From positions 645,478,974-645,542,973 of the forward strand of contig NC_064616.1 in the NCBI RefSeq assembly GCF_023898315.1: a DNA stretch of 64,000 nucleotides, given 5' to 3'. A model generated the notes under the pieces. The model made no database searches. It was given only the letters and a program-made list of their open reading frames with translations, and was not told where the DNA came from. This stretch comes from Schistocerca nitens. Its lineage: Eukaryota > Arthropoda > Insecta > Orthoptera > Acrididae. The translations under genes and the position numbers were made by a program. This document shows positions 47,111-59,900 of this stretch, piece after piece. How positions within the stretch are numbered: position 1 is the first letter of the stretch; every line of letters starts with the position of its first letter.

Positions 47111-48131
47111 GCAAGCTGGGATATTTGCACTTCCCCTCTTGTTTTGCCATCTGCCTCCTTAAAATTCATTTTTTTTCGTGTCTGACTAATTAACATTAAC
47201 ATACGTGAGTATAATTTGCATTTCCATAAAAGAGAAAGGTTGGCCCCCAGTTTTAAAGCATATAACATTATATCTAATTTGATGCTTAGTTTTATGTATG
47301 TAATTGATATTCTAATTTATTTTGACTATTCTTAGTTAATATCTTTTATTATAGGGTGAAATCACTAATTGTTTCATAACTTAAATTCTATTGTTGACTT
47401 ATAAACAAATATAAATTCTGTACTAATTATAAAAATTTGGAGGAACAACTAATAGCATTCTTAAAGGAACTATTTGGCTCTTTTCGAAAACATGTTAGCA
47501 AAGCCAGCCCTTAATTAATTCCAAAGTAATTAACAGTTTTGTCAAAAGTATTGTTTGTATAATGATATCTGTTAATTTCATCATTTAAACAAATAATTCG
47601 GCCTAACTCTTGTAGTAGAAGAAACAGTTAAAAAGACGGAATTTTTCAATGTATTCAGTTAATTTAATGAGTTAAGTTTTAATTGTGATTTCTGTAAATT
47701 AAACATCAAACAATGTGTAGTTTCAGTGCCTATTATTGTGATAATATATAAGGACCAAATTTTTGGTCCTGACACAGTTAGTCCACTGCCGAGTTTCAGA
47801 CGCGGAACCTGTATTGGGTAGATCAACAATAATGCATCAACTTAACTGTGAGATAAGTGTTACACCAATAGGCCATGGGTTAAAGCAATAACAGTGTCTG
47901 TTCAATTTATTTGAAAGACTGTGAAGTGTGTGGTTCGGTTTTTACTTCTCATAGATTTTCAACAGTAAACTATTGCAGCAGTATGTGGATGTTTGCCTTC
48001 AACCTATTTATGAGGCTTATCGAAAGTTAAACAATAGTTAACTGGTCATATTAGATGTGTATATTGGGGGCTTGTGAACAGCAAAAGTAAAGAACTGTGA
48101 AATGCAAATGTGCCCCTGTTGGCTACATCAC
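47111..48131. other. no recognised element
   Basis: About 1 kb of AT-rich sequence. Nothing recognised on either strand. Confidence 0.4.
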
Positions 48132-50668
48132 TTAAGGGGAGTTAGAATGGAAAAAAAATATCTCATTATAAAATTTGCAATTTTCTGAATAAAATGATAT
48201 ATAACACTTATAAACTCACATGAAACATATTTTTTATTTTTTTATATATAATCTACACCAGTTGAATATGTTAAAATTTTTATGTGCATTACTTCAAGAT
48301 CTAATGAAATTGGTAATTTTTTTATACAGAAGGCTGTGGATTGCTGTGTTATAAAGGTTAAATTACGTGGTTGTATTGGCAGCACTGTCAGAAACAGTAT
48401 CGTATCATTTCATAGTATAAACACGTGTTTATGTCGAAGTGCTAACGTTTTTCTGAGGAAAAGTGACGAATAGATTGGTAAATGTCTCAAGCAAGTATGA
48501 CGCCAAAACTAAGTGTTTTGAAGAAACGTGGGTTCCATGGTAATAGATTTTCGAATAAAGGGAAACATTGTGATCAACGTGTGGCGTGTGAAGTTACAGA
48601 CACTGAAATACAGGCAAACTCGTCAGTATCTAGAGAAACACCCATTAGCACTTTGAAGATTAAAATAAAATGTTGTGAGACACAATTTTCTCAAAACGAA
48701 AGAGATATAAATGGTAGATTAGGTTATATTCTGATAGATTTATTCATCCTAACAAGGGTGTTAGGTGAATGTGTGTGTTTTAAAATATGGGGAGGGCCAG
48801 TTAGTTTACATGAAGACAGTGAGATATCAAATGGACTAGCAAGGAAACTTATTATTAATTGTGCCAGTTATAAATATACTGATTCATTTTGCAATTCTGA
48901 TAAATATTAAGATAATTATTTTGAAGTAAATGTTAGGTGGTTTTATGGACAGAGAGCTATTGGCAAAGGACACATTGCAGCAGAAACAATGTGTACCGTG
49001 ATGAATACACCACCCCCACCTTGTAAAATCGACAAGTATGCAGGATTTATTGGAGCTACTGTGGAATCTGTTGCATGTGAATCAATCAAGGGTGCTGCAA
49101 ATGAAGCTGTTGAAATAAATGATGGTATGACTGACATACCAGTAGCTTTTGATGGCACTTGGCTGAAGTGCGGCTACAGTTCTAAGAATTATGTTGCTAT
49201 GGTGACCAGTGTGGATACTGGAAAAGTAACAGATTTCCAGATTTTAACCAAAAATTGTTATAAGTGTAAATCAGGGAATGAAGAAGGGCATATTTCTGAC
49301 AGAAATTATGAAAGAACAAGTGGTGGTATGGAGGCCTCTGCAGCTATTGAAATTTTTAGTTGATCTGTGAATGAAATGGGAATGTGTTACACTAAGTTTT
49401 TAGGTAATGGAAACTCAAAAGCATATAACAGTGTAGTAGCCACTCAGCCTTATGGTGAGAAGCTTATCATAAAACTGGAATTTGTTGGTCATGCCCAGAA
49501 GAGGATGGGCACCAGGTTGAGGAAGTTGAAACAAAGTTTGAGACCCAAGACACTTTCTGATGGTAAAACCATAAGGGGCAGCCTGACAGACAAAATGACT
49601 GATGAAGTACAGCAGTATTATGGGACGGCCATTAGAAATAATACTGAAGATTTGTTTAAAATAAAGCAGGCAGTATGGGCTACCTTCTTCCACAGGCTGT
49701 CAACTGATGAAAAACCAGTGCGCCACCTTTGCCCTCCTGGACCTGATACATGGTGCAATTATTGCAATGCCCAGTATTCAAACAGTTTATACAGCCATAA
49801 GCATTCCATCCCAGCAGCAGTCATGGATATCATAAAACCTTTTTACAGAGACCTGGAAAATCCTGAATTACTGAAGCAGTGTCTGTAGGTTCAGACTCAA
49901 AATCTCAATGAGTCCTTCAGTAATCTTATATGGACTCACTTACCAAAAATGTTTTTGTTGGAATGAAGACACTAAAATGGGGAGTCAGTGATGCTGGTAT
50001 TGCTTTTAATGATGGCAACATTGGTAGGGTAAAAGTGCTACAGCATATGGGAATTAATCCTGGAGCAAACTGCATCAGAGAACTTGAACGGATGGACAAG
50101 GTTTGCATTGATACAGCATAGTATGCAGCACTGTTGGCCATTAAGGATACAGAAAGAAGAAAGTAAGAAAAAACTTGGAAAAAGATCAAAGGATGATATA
50201 CAGTATGGCGCAAGGGTGCTTTTGAGCAACTAAAAATTAAAAAAAAAGCATATATTAAGTGAGTTACAGTCTTTTAAACTTTAGAAGCCGTTCCTGAAAT
50301 TTTCATTTTCTGTTGCATTTTCCCTAAATCTCAGAAACCACTCCAAGTAGAGTATTCAAATTTTCAGGGAGTAATAACATACACATCCTGAGTCTACTGA
50401 ACTAAAAGAAGAACATAATGTTATGTATAATTAAAATTATTTAGGATAACATATGAAAAAGTACACAACATTTTAACTGTGTAATTAAAAAATTGTACTT
50501 CCGAAAGCACTGGCTGAAATGCAATTATTGTAGTTCAGTAGACTCAGAACATACAGTTCAATGTCCTGTAAAAGTTTCGTATCAATGGCTACAGCGGTTC
50601 CTGAAACACAGGGAAGCCAAGTCACTAAATTTAACATTGTCTGGATAGGGCGTTCCAGCTCCCCTTAA
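48132..50668 (+). mobile_element. Mutator-like element with short TIRs
   Basis: The ends TTAAGGGGAGTTAGAATGG (48132-48150) and the reverse complement at 50650-50668 (TTAAGGGGAGCTGGAACGC) are inverted repeats. They enclose a Mutator-like transposase gene. The sequences outside do not show the 8-9 bp duplication usual for Mutator. TTAA is present at both edges and could be a 4-bp duplication or simply part of the TIR. Confidence 0.7.
48482..50200 (+). pseudogene. Mutator-like transposase, inactivated
   Basis: A transposase of the Mutator-like domain type found in insect TEs. The N-terminal part is 48482-48910, ending in a stop after SFCNSDKY. The core runs 48930-49888: MCTVMNTPPPPCKIDKY, DIPVAFDGTWLKCGYSS (first catalytic Asp in FDGTW), VTSVDTGKVTD, Cys pairs CYKCKSG, FLGNGNSKAYNSVV (where the family has G-D-G-D-S), GHAQKRMGTRLRKLK, YYGTAIRNN, AVWATFFHRLSTDEKP and LCPPGPDTWCNY. 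The C-terminal part (49930-50121) has VFVGMKTLKWGVSDAGIAFN. Damage: both Asp of the G-D-G-D-S motif are Asn, in-frame stop at 49361, stop at 49886-49888, further stops after 50119. It cannot be catalytic. Confidence 0.85.
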
Positions 50669-51279
50669 AGTAGTAAGTGTTGAACTTCCACCCCCATTTT
50701 TCAGTCAGTATAGCAACACAGTATGTCGACACCGCACACAATCAATGAGGAAATAAAGCAGGTGAACATCACAGAGGGTAGCCTGCAGCTCGGAGAGAGG
50801 CAGCGGGTTTGTTGTCTAGGAATGTGGCAAGGGCAGGTCGACAGGTGCATGGGCTAGCCACGTGGGTCCAGGTATCGGGAGTCAGTAGAGAGCAGTGCAC
50901 AGTGAAGGTGGCATGGATATGTGATGTGGATGGGGGTGATAGGACAGAGGAATGGGAACAGTACAGTGAAGGATGTGAAGACAGTGTGTTAATGGAGATT
51001 GAGGCCAACAGGTTTATGGGAATGAAGGATGTGTTGCTATGATAACTCCCATCAGCGCAGTTCAAAAAAGCTGGCGGTAGTCTTGGTTGTAAAATAGCCA
51101 TTGAAGCTGAGCTCGATGTGCCCAGCTGCATGTTGTGCCACCAGGTGGTCAACTTTTTAACAAGTCACAGTTTGGTAGTGGCCATTTATTTTGATGGACA
51201 GCTGGTTGTTTTTCATACCAACATAAAAAGTTGAGCTGTGATTGCAGCAGAGCTGATGTATGGCACAGTTGTTTATGCA

Positions 51280-53952
51280 GGTGGGTTAGTGTAAGTCTGT
51301 GACAGGACTGGTGTAGGAAATCCTCGGTGGCTGGGCTTGGCAGGTCTTGCACCTGGGTCTTCCATATGGACATGAGCTCTGTGATAAGGGTGTAGGGAAT
51401 GGGAGTGGCATAGGAATGGATTAGGATGGTATGTAGGTTGGGTGGGTGCTTGAGGGAACACCACTTCAGCAGGGGTGCGAAGGATCTTGGGTAGGATGTC
51501 CCTCATTTCAGGGCATGATGATAATCAAGTCCCTGGTTAAAGATACGGTTCAGTTGTTCCATTCCAGGGTGATATTGGGTGGTGAAAGGGGCACTCCTTT
51601 GTAGCCGATTCTTGAGGGTGGTGGGACGATTAGGTTTGTGTGAGGATGTGGCATGGGAAATCATGTTTGCAGACAGTTTTTGGTGGTGGTGGTGGTGGAG
51701 GGGGGGGGATTGGGAGGGGGTAGTGCCTGTCAATGAAGGCATTCATGAGACCTTCAGCATACTGGGCAAGGGAGTTCTCATCGCAGCAGCTACACTGTCT
51801 GTGGGTGGCCAGTCTGTATGGGAAGAACTTTTTGGTGTGGAATGGATGAAAGCTGCCAAAATGCATATAGTGTTGGTGATTAGTGGGTTTCATATGGACA
51901 GAGGCATGGATGGAGCCATCCGCGAGGTAGAGATCAATGTCCAGGAAGGTAGCACATTGGGTTAAGGAGGACCATGTGAAGCAGATTGGAGAGAAGGCAT
52001 TGAGGTTGTGAAGGAATGATGATACGGTATCTTCTCCCTAAGTCCAGATCATGAAGATATCAACCATAATCCTGAACCAGACAAAGGATTTGGAATTTTT
52101 GGAGGCTAGAAGAGTTTCTTCTAAATGGCCCATAAAAAAGTTTGCATAGGAGGGTGCCATGTGGGAGCCCATGGCTGTGCTGCATATTTGTTTACATACC
52201 TTCTCCTGCCACAGATTTGTTTATTAATGTCTCCTGAAAGGAGACACAGTTGCTTGTCATGATGTACAGGGACTGGACAAAAATATGGAAATACCAAAAA
52301 CACAACACAATACCACACCTAATACTGTGCAGGAAACCTGTTGGTCTTCAAAACAGCTTCCACTCGTCTTGGAATGGATGAATACAGGACCTCTACAATT
52401 TTCTGGGGAATCTCATACTATTCTGTCTGCAAAATAGTGGCAAGACCACGTCTCAACAATATTGAGATTTGGTGACTGTGGAGGCCAGGAGATACACGAC
52501 AATTCATCCTCATGCTCACAAAACCAGTGCTAGATGATGTAAGCTGTGTTAACATCTCTGAACGCAGCATCTGAATTGGGGAACAAACACTGCACCATGG
52601 GATGGACCTGATCAGCCAAAATGGCCACATAACCCTTGGCAGTAATGGCACTTTGGAAACAATGGAGCTCATGGAATACCATGATATGGCTGCCTAAATC
52701 ATCACCGAGCCCCCACCATGTTTCACTCTTGGGACATAAACTTGGCCAGACATCGGAAACACTGTGAAACATGACTCGTCTGACCAAATTACTTTCTTCC
52801 ATCACTCCACAGGACAAGTTTTATGGCCTTGGCACCATTTTTTCCTTTTATGGGCATCTGAGTCACTGATGAGTAGCTTTTGGAATTCCAGGTCATCCTG
52901 CAAATTCCCTGCTTATGGAGCTCCCTTTGTGTTGTTTTGCTGCTGGCAGGGTTCACTGGTGCAACATTCAATTCTGCAATGATTCTTTCAGCGAGTGTCC
53001 TCTAATTTTTTGTCACAGTCCTCTTTAATTACCATCTGTCACAATCACTCAAGACAAACATTTTTGTCTCCATTGTGACTTAGTGGATGATGTTTTTCAA
53101 CTTTCTCTATAAATCTTCAATACTTTGCCTCTTGAAACACCAAAAACTTAGGTTCTCTTGGTTATGGAAGCAGTCATCATAAAAGTCCCAACAATTTGTC
53201 CACATTTAAATTCACTTAATTCCAATAAAATGCACTCACACCTACACAGAACACTGTTCTGATCGTGGCCGACACTTACAATGTACTGAGAACATTGTAT
53301 AGGCAATGTTCATGGTCAAATAGAACAGCAAAACCTGCAGGTCTGACTAGCATATGCATTTATATTCAAGCACATGTTTCTCTCAGTGTTTCCATATTTT
53401 TGTCCATTCCCCCATACTCGGTAAAGTGTATGAGGAATGAGGTAGTGGGTTTGGAGTCTGAAGAGCATTGGGAAAGGTAGTTTTCAACAGCAGCAAGGCC
53501 ATAGGCAAGAGAAGTATTGGTGTATATGGAGGTGGCATCAACAGTAATGAGAAGTCATCCAGGAGGTAAAGGGGTGTTGATAGTGGATAGTCAGTGAAGG
53601 AAGGGGTTAGTATCTTTGATGTGAGAGGCTACATTGGGTTGGAGGTGTTGATCAACAAGATGGGAAATTCTTTCAGTAGGAGCCCAATAAAGAACGTAAG
53701 TAATAATTGGAGGTTATGTTGGATTTCTTGGAGGAGATCACTATGGGAGAGTTTGTAGGTGAAGGAGTCAGACAGTTGGCAAAATCCTTCTGTTAGGTAG
53801 TCAGCGTAATTCATCAAAACAGTGGCAGAGCACTTGTCTGGATGAAGGACGAGTAGGTCAGGATCTGTTTTGAGGTTGTGATGTCTGTCCTTTTTTCTGC
53901 TGAAAGGTGAGTTTCTTAGTAAGGGACCTGGAGAAGGATGATGAGGACTCAT
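51280..53952 (-). pseudogene. Penelope-like reverse transcriptase
   Basis: Penelope-like RT blocks read from high to low coordinate. PDLLVLHPDKCSATVLMNYA (about 53860-53800) is the conserved L-P-A-D-K-G-N-A-T-V start. VDATSIYTNTSLAYGLAAVE (about 53545-53486) is motif A. After the Tc1 insertion come AQPWAPTWHPP/STAMGSHMAPSYANFFMG (about 52180-52125, G-T-A-M-G block), FRIMVDIFMIW (about 52065-52040, motif C, where the usual Y-x-D-D has lost one Asp), FLDIDLYLADGSIHASVHMK (about 51945-51890) and KMRDILPKILRTPAEVVFP (about 51510-51455). No GIY-YIG endonuclease was found, though it may lie in the unassigned 50700-51280 part. Frameshifts and stops make it inactive. Confidence 0.78.
52265..53416 (-). 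mobile_element. Tc1-like DNA transposon inserted in the Penelope-like element
   Basis: The ends CAGGGACTGGACAAAAATAT (52267) and the reverse complement at 53395-53414 (GGGGGAATGGACAAAAATAT) form inverted repeats, with TA at 52265-52266 and 53415-53416. The Penelope-like reading resumes on both sides. The minus strand encodes a Tc1-type transposase in fragments: KQGICRMTWNSKSYSSVTQM (about 52920-52850), VKHGGGSVMI (about 52720), and a degenerate C-terminal part. Frameshifts and stops are frequent, so it is dead. It is younger than its host element. Confidence 0.85.
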
Positions 53953-54117
53953 ACTATAAATGACAAAGCCACTGTTCCAATATTATGAACCACAGATAAA
54001 ATATTGGGGGTCTCCATATTACGAAAGACAGCCTTTATAAGGTACTTTCTATCTTTTAATGATGAATGTGGGGAAAACGGATTTTAGGTGATTATATCAG
54101 CACCTTATGATTATCAT

Positions 54118-55087
54118 GACATTATGTTACAGAAATTACAATTCTATTGTATAAATGGAATAGCATATGAGTGGTTTAAGTCATACCTACAGAACAGGAA
54201 GCAAAAAGGTTCCTTATATGGGTCAAGTGATTTAAATAAGTTTGCCACTTCATCTAACTGGGGTGAAATTACATTAGGTGTTCCACAGGGTTCAATCATG
54301 GGTCCCCTTCTGTTCTTGATACATGTGAACGACATCCCTTCCTACCTGAAACAGGAAGCTGAACTGACACTGTTTGCTGATGATACAAGCATCATTATTA
54401 ATCCAGTAAAAGAAATTCAAATTGAAAATGATACAAATAAGGTCTTTGGAAAAGAGGCAAATGGGCTTGCTCTAAACTTTGAAAAAAACACAGTACATCC
54501 CATTTTCTGCTGCAAAAAGTACAGTTCCTTCAATAAATATAACACATCAACAGAAGTCACCAGACAGGGTAGAGTATACTAAGTTTTTGGATGTACATAT
54601 AGATGAGAATTTTAATTTGGAAAATTCATATTTTGGATCTCCTACAGCAACTAGGTTCAGTAACTTTTGCAATCAGAATAATTGCCATTCTGAGAATATA
54701 GAAATATGTAAGGTAACATAATTTGCATACTTTCACTTTCTGATGTCATACGGAATAATATTTTGGGGTAACTCAACATTTAGACAAAAAGTATTCACTG
54801 CTCAAAAGAAAGGGGTTAGAATAATGTGTGGGGTTCATAGTCGCACATCTTGTAGGCATCTTTTTAAAAGATTAGGAATTCTTACAACAGCCTCACAATA
54901 CATCTACTCACTAATGAAATTTGTTCTCAACAACATGGACCAGTTTAAACACAACAGTGACATTCACGATTATAATACCAGAAAAAAGAAAGACTTACAC
55001 TATCGTTGGCTCAACCTATCTTTGGCACAGAAAGGGGTAAAATATGATGCTACAGAAATTTTTGACAAATTACCAGATGAAATATGA
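54118..55087 (+). pseudogene. Jockey/CR1-like LINE fragment, truncated at both ends
   Basis: The same family as 37440-41598. It starts inside the reverse transcriptase (LQFYCINGIAYEWFKSYLQN), has WGEITLGVPQGSIMGPLLFL and LTLFADDTSIIINPVKE (motif C intact), a deletion in the following segment, then RTSCRHLFKRLGILTTASQY and KGVKYDATEIFDKLPDE before stopping at 55087. The usual 3' end and (TAAC)n tail are missing, which is not the normal LINE truncation. A later deletion or rearrangement removed them. Confidence 0.85.
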
Positions 55088-56423
55088 GCCAAAAATTACA
55101 GAACTAAGGGATCTACATGACACTTTGGAACCACAAACTAAAGGGACTCTGTTAACTGCACATATTTACATTTAGTACAAGCAAACCAGTAACAAAACCA
55201 AGCAAATGTTCAGCATGCAATTATGGAGCCACTAACGAGTCACTATAAAAACACCTCAATTTCAATATTCAGTCTATCACATAAACCTGAACATGATGCT
55301 AGAGAGTAACTAAATAAAAGAACAACAGAAACTTTAACTAGATGTAAGCACAGCAGTACCATCAAGAAAATTAGAAGGTGCATAAAGTTACTCACCTGAA
55401 AGTCAGAACTCTGTCTGGTCTTTGGCTGTTTCTTCATCTTCAGTTTTTCAACAAAATAGTATACTGAGCAAACCTGAAACACACAAACAATTTACTTTCA
55501 ATAACATTTCATTCAATGAGGACTGCCCCTCCTACACAGAAACTCAGAGTGAATTAAGTTGGACTTCCGCAATGCCAAATAATCATTCTACAAAACACAT
55601 CACAATGACCAAAAGATCCACATCAATTAAAAAATCTTTAGATCTGCAACAAATACAGGGCTACCTGTGAAAGCAGTCATGTGATCTACAAGCTAAGTTG
55701 CAATCACTGTCTTGTATTCTATTAGGGCATGACAGCCAACAAGCTGTCATAAAAATGTACATATGCTCACAAAGTCCCAAACTTTTAGAACCAAAATTAT
55801 ACAGGTGGTATAGGACTCTAAAGTGAGTAGTTTGAAATACAAAACCAATGGTTGAAAATAATTAATTCAGGCAATATGAATTCTTGAATGAGACATGCAT
55901 TTTTATGTAAACTGCTTATGTTCCATAATGCAAAATGGCCTGCTAAGGGTTGACATTGATGGCTACACAGTTGTCCTAGTTACTCATTATAAAAATTACC
56001 TTCGTGACTATCTCAGTGCCCTCCAACCAATACAGGAATTATATACAGTAAAGGATATAATTTTCTGAACACTGAAAATCTAGTATGATGCAACAGCAGT
56101 GGTGGTGGTGGTGGTGGTGGTGGTGGTGGTGGCAATGGTGGTCGTAATGATTCGGTATTAGGGCATTCAATGAGAAGGATATTAGTTCCCTTTGTTGAAC
56201 AATCACATACAGATATAGTTATCCTCTTCAACTGATGCACTAAACATCTTATTTCCTCTCTCTCGTATGGACTGATTACATTCACACATTCTTCATAGAT
56301 TATTAAAACAGTATCTAAAACATACTATTAAAATACCATAGTGGTGGGAGAGGGTAGCAAGAGTTACAGAATTACTTAGTGTCCCTCACCCCCCCCCCCC
56401 TGCCCCCACCCAGTTGCATTTTA
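55088..56423. other. no recognised gene, (GGT)n and poly(C) tracts
   Basis: About 1.3 kb. A (GGT)n microsatellite lies at 56099-56132 and a run of C near 56390-56400. The poly-proline frame on the minus strand at 56013-56285 is a product of the repeat. Confidence 0.5.
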
Positions 56424-56961
56424 TGTCTTAGCGACACCTTATCATCAGAGCGCCTGCAGAACCGACATGCAATATGGGTTGCTAACCCCTTTCCAGAAGC
56501 GTGGAGAGAAACATTGCCAGCGGACAGAAACAATAACAGACTTTCCAAATAAACAAGGAACTACTTTTCCAGACAACATGTGACTGTTCCACCAATCAGA
56601 ACTCATATGACTGCAGTAACACTCCGCCGACCCGGTTCTATAGGCATTCCTAGACCATCAGACCGGCATTGTTTACCAACCGCTAGGAATAGCTCCGGCC
56701 AGTACTTAGGCCAATCCTAGCCTTCTATTCACTCGACATAGTATTGTAGTAGTACATTGTATTTTGTAGAGTAGTTTTGGTCAGTGTTTTCTTCCATTGC
56801 CTTGTTTCCTTATCTGTTTTGCTACCACAGAGTTGTAGGGCTTTTTTGTTTGTTCTGTGTTTAAAACTTAGTGTATACCAAGAAGGCATTTTTTCTTTAA
56901 TTGTAATAAAGTGTGTTCAAACTGACTGTTAGTGTTTTCCTGCCACCCGCAGGACATTACA
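56424..56961 (+). mobile_element. 5' LTR of gypsy element
   Basis: 538 bp, from TGTCTTAGCG to ...GGACATTACA. It aligns end to end with 60707-61244, also 538 bp. It contains an AATAAA-type signal (TGTAATAAAGTGTG, near 56903). Six bases later a tRNA-primer-like TGGCGATGAGGAT begins (56967). Confidence 0.9.
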
Positions 56962-59900
56962 GTTATTGGCGATGAGGATAAAACTTTAATTTTCGAATGG
57001 AAAGGCCCCCTCTGAGGAGCTTCTTCAGTCCTTGGTGGAAACTCTACAGCAGATTCAGGCAATGCTCACGTGATCAGGAATTCGCTGTCACTCACCAGTG
57101 TTGCAAGTAGCAGCCCATAGGATCGATTCTATTCGCTGATTCGCAATATGGTGCTGTTTCACACACCAGACGAGGGTCTTTGGGCTGATATTTTGAAGTG
57201 ACAAGACCTGTCCCTCGACACCAATCTGCCTATCATTTGTGCATTTGAACCGTCTCACTAGCTACAGCTGCCACGTCTTGATCCAGCTGTTTTCGCAGCT
57301 CATCAATTGCCTAGCACCAAGCGGGAGCCTTGTCAATCCGTTTGCCCATTCCATGACAGGAAGTCTTTCACCCGACTTTCATCCTGTATGGACTGTTTCT
57401 GGACTCATCAACGGTTGGAGTGCCCCCACCGGTGAGCAAAATGCACGGCTTGCAGCTGAGTGGGCCATATTGCTGTGGTGTGTCAGGTTTCATAGAAATA
57501 ATGCGTCGATGCCACGCTCTCTGTGGACACACAGGCTCGTCATGAATCATCACCTCAGGACCTGGAAGCCTCGAATTCCATTGATGGCCAAGTATTCTCC
57601 ATCATTTCCCAGTCGGGTGCCCATTATCTCGTTACCTTGGAGGTCACGCATATTCCGATGGTCTTCAAAATTGACACGGCATCATCCATCTCTATTGTGG
57701 ATGGTGCCACATACCAATGTTTGGGCTCGTTGGCTTTATCCCCGCACACCAACACTTTGCGCAGTTTCAGTAATCACTCTATATCCATGAACTGCGTTTT
57801 TTCCACACAAATCTGCTACAACAGTCGTTCCTTCACCTCTCAGCTTTTGGTGGTCGGATCCCTGGAGCTACTAATATTCTCGGTGTGGACTTTTTTGGTC
57901 GTCTGGGTTTATCAGTGCAGGACACAGTACAAGCAGTGTTGATTCCCTCATCGGATACCCTCCTTGTCCTGTTGCTCAGAAAATACGACATGTTGCTCTC
58001 ATCCTCCACACCACGGATGAAGGGTTTCACCGTGCATGTTCAGCTTCTTCCCTCTGCTGTTTCTCGTTTTTTTTAAGGCCCACACGGTTTCCTTTGCTCT
58101 CTGAGACAGACTCCAGGTGAAACTTTGCCGCTTACAGGATGAAGGCATCCTTTCTCCCGTTGCGCACAGTAGCTGGGCGATGCCTATTGTGATAGTCGAG
58201 AAGCCGAATGGTGCTTTATGCATCTGTGGCGATTATAAGGTCACAGTCAATTCTCAATCCATCACAGATGACTATGCTGTCCCATCAGTGGATGACATAC
58301 TCACATGTCTTGTGGGCTCAACAGTTTTCACCAAAATTGATTTGCACGATGCTTGCTTGCAGATGCTGTTGGACGAGGAATCGCAGCAGATCCTAGTCAT
58401 CAATACCCTATGTGGCCTTTTCCGGTACAATCACCTCCAGTTTGGCATTGCCAGTGCACCCGCCATTTTCCAACGTTATTTGGAACACCTCATACGCCAG
58501 GTGCCAGGGCGGCCAATTATCCGGACAATGTCATCATCAGTGGCTCGTCCGCAGTGATCATCACTGATAAGCTGGACTGGCTGTTTCAGGTTTTTTCTGA
58601 GGCTAACCTTTTTTGTGCGAGAGGTCAGCTACTTCAAGTTAACGATTGATGTCCACGGCCTACACGCCTCTAAGGAGTATGTCAAGGTGATTCGAAACAT
58701 GCCTCCTCCCACCAATGTGAAGCAACTGCAGTCCATCCTTGGTCAAATAAAATATTATCAGCATTTTATACCCCACGCCATCGAGATTTCGGTGCCCCTG
58801 ACCTGGTTATTGCACAAGGGTGCACATTGGGTTTGGGACATGGGATGTGATCTGGCTTTCCCACGTCTCAAGTCAACTCTCTCCCGTCCTCCTTGTCTGA
58901 CCCCGCTTACAACCCTTCCCTGCCCCTTATCGTCGCTGCCAATGCCTCAGATTATGGCCTGGATGTGGCCGTCTCACATGAGGTCAACAGCATTGAGAGG
59001 CTGGTGGTTTTTGCATCCAAAAAATTGCCTGACGCTCAAACCAAGTACAGTCAAATTGAAAAGAAAGCTTTGGCGCTGGTTTATGCCCTGATGAAGTTCT
59101 ACGATTTCGTGTATGGTCGTCATTTCACGCTGCAGACCAATCACAAACCTTTGGTTTCTTTGTTTCACAAGGGGTGCTGCAGTGCCCACCCAGACAGGGT
59201 GCAGCCTCCAACATTGGGTGCTCTTCCTAGCAACGTTTGACTTTGATATTGTCTACCGCACCTCTGAAAGGCTCCGAAACGCCAATTTTCTGTCCTGGCT
59301 GCCTGCTGGGGCAGACCGTGAGTTTGACACTTCCCACTTGGTGTGTTTCCATGTGGACCCGGACATGGACGCAGCTCTGGACGCACTTCCATTGGATGCC
59401 GATGCGGTATGGTGGGCCACCACTCAGGATCAGTCACTGCAAGCTCTCCGCCACCAAATCGCTGTGGGTTGGCCAACCAGCTGTCATAGTGTCCGCAATG
59501 CAGAGGTCCAGCACTTTTGGGATCATCGGCACAGTCTCTTTTTTCCGCAGTGGCGTTATCCTTTTGCAGAGTGATTCCAACATTCCCCGGGTGGTCATAC
59601 TGCATGCATAGTGCATGTCCTCTACCTTCTCCATGCTGGCCATTGGGGCATCGTCCTCACCAAACAGCTGGCCCAACGACACCTTTATTGGTGCAGTATG
59701 CATGAAGACATTGCCTCCCTCATGTCAGCCTGTACCACGTGCCGAACACGTCAAGTAGTACCGCTGCGCCAGTATTTTTTCAAGGCCAGATAGTGCTTCT
59801 CATTGGGAACGTCTCCATTTGGATTTCGCAGGGCTGTTCCATGGTTCCCAGTGGCTCATACTGATCGACTCCGGTTCGGGAGACCCATATGTCTCCTGCA

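Larger units (their letters stand above)
50669..53990 (-). mobile_element. Penelope-like retroelement, split by a Tc1 element
   Basis: A Penelope-like element on the minus strand, from about 53990 down to about 50700, interrupted at 52267-53414. Both ends are approximate and I could not define terminal repeats. The lower part (50760-51150) is a Ser/Thr/Pro-rich region that belongs to the repeat as a whole rather than to a known domain. Confidence 0.75.

Noticed and set aside
56013..56285. Minus-strand poly-proline protein
   Set aside because: The poly-proline is the translated (GGT)n microsatellite and the flanks show no coding signal.
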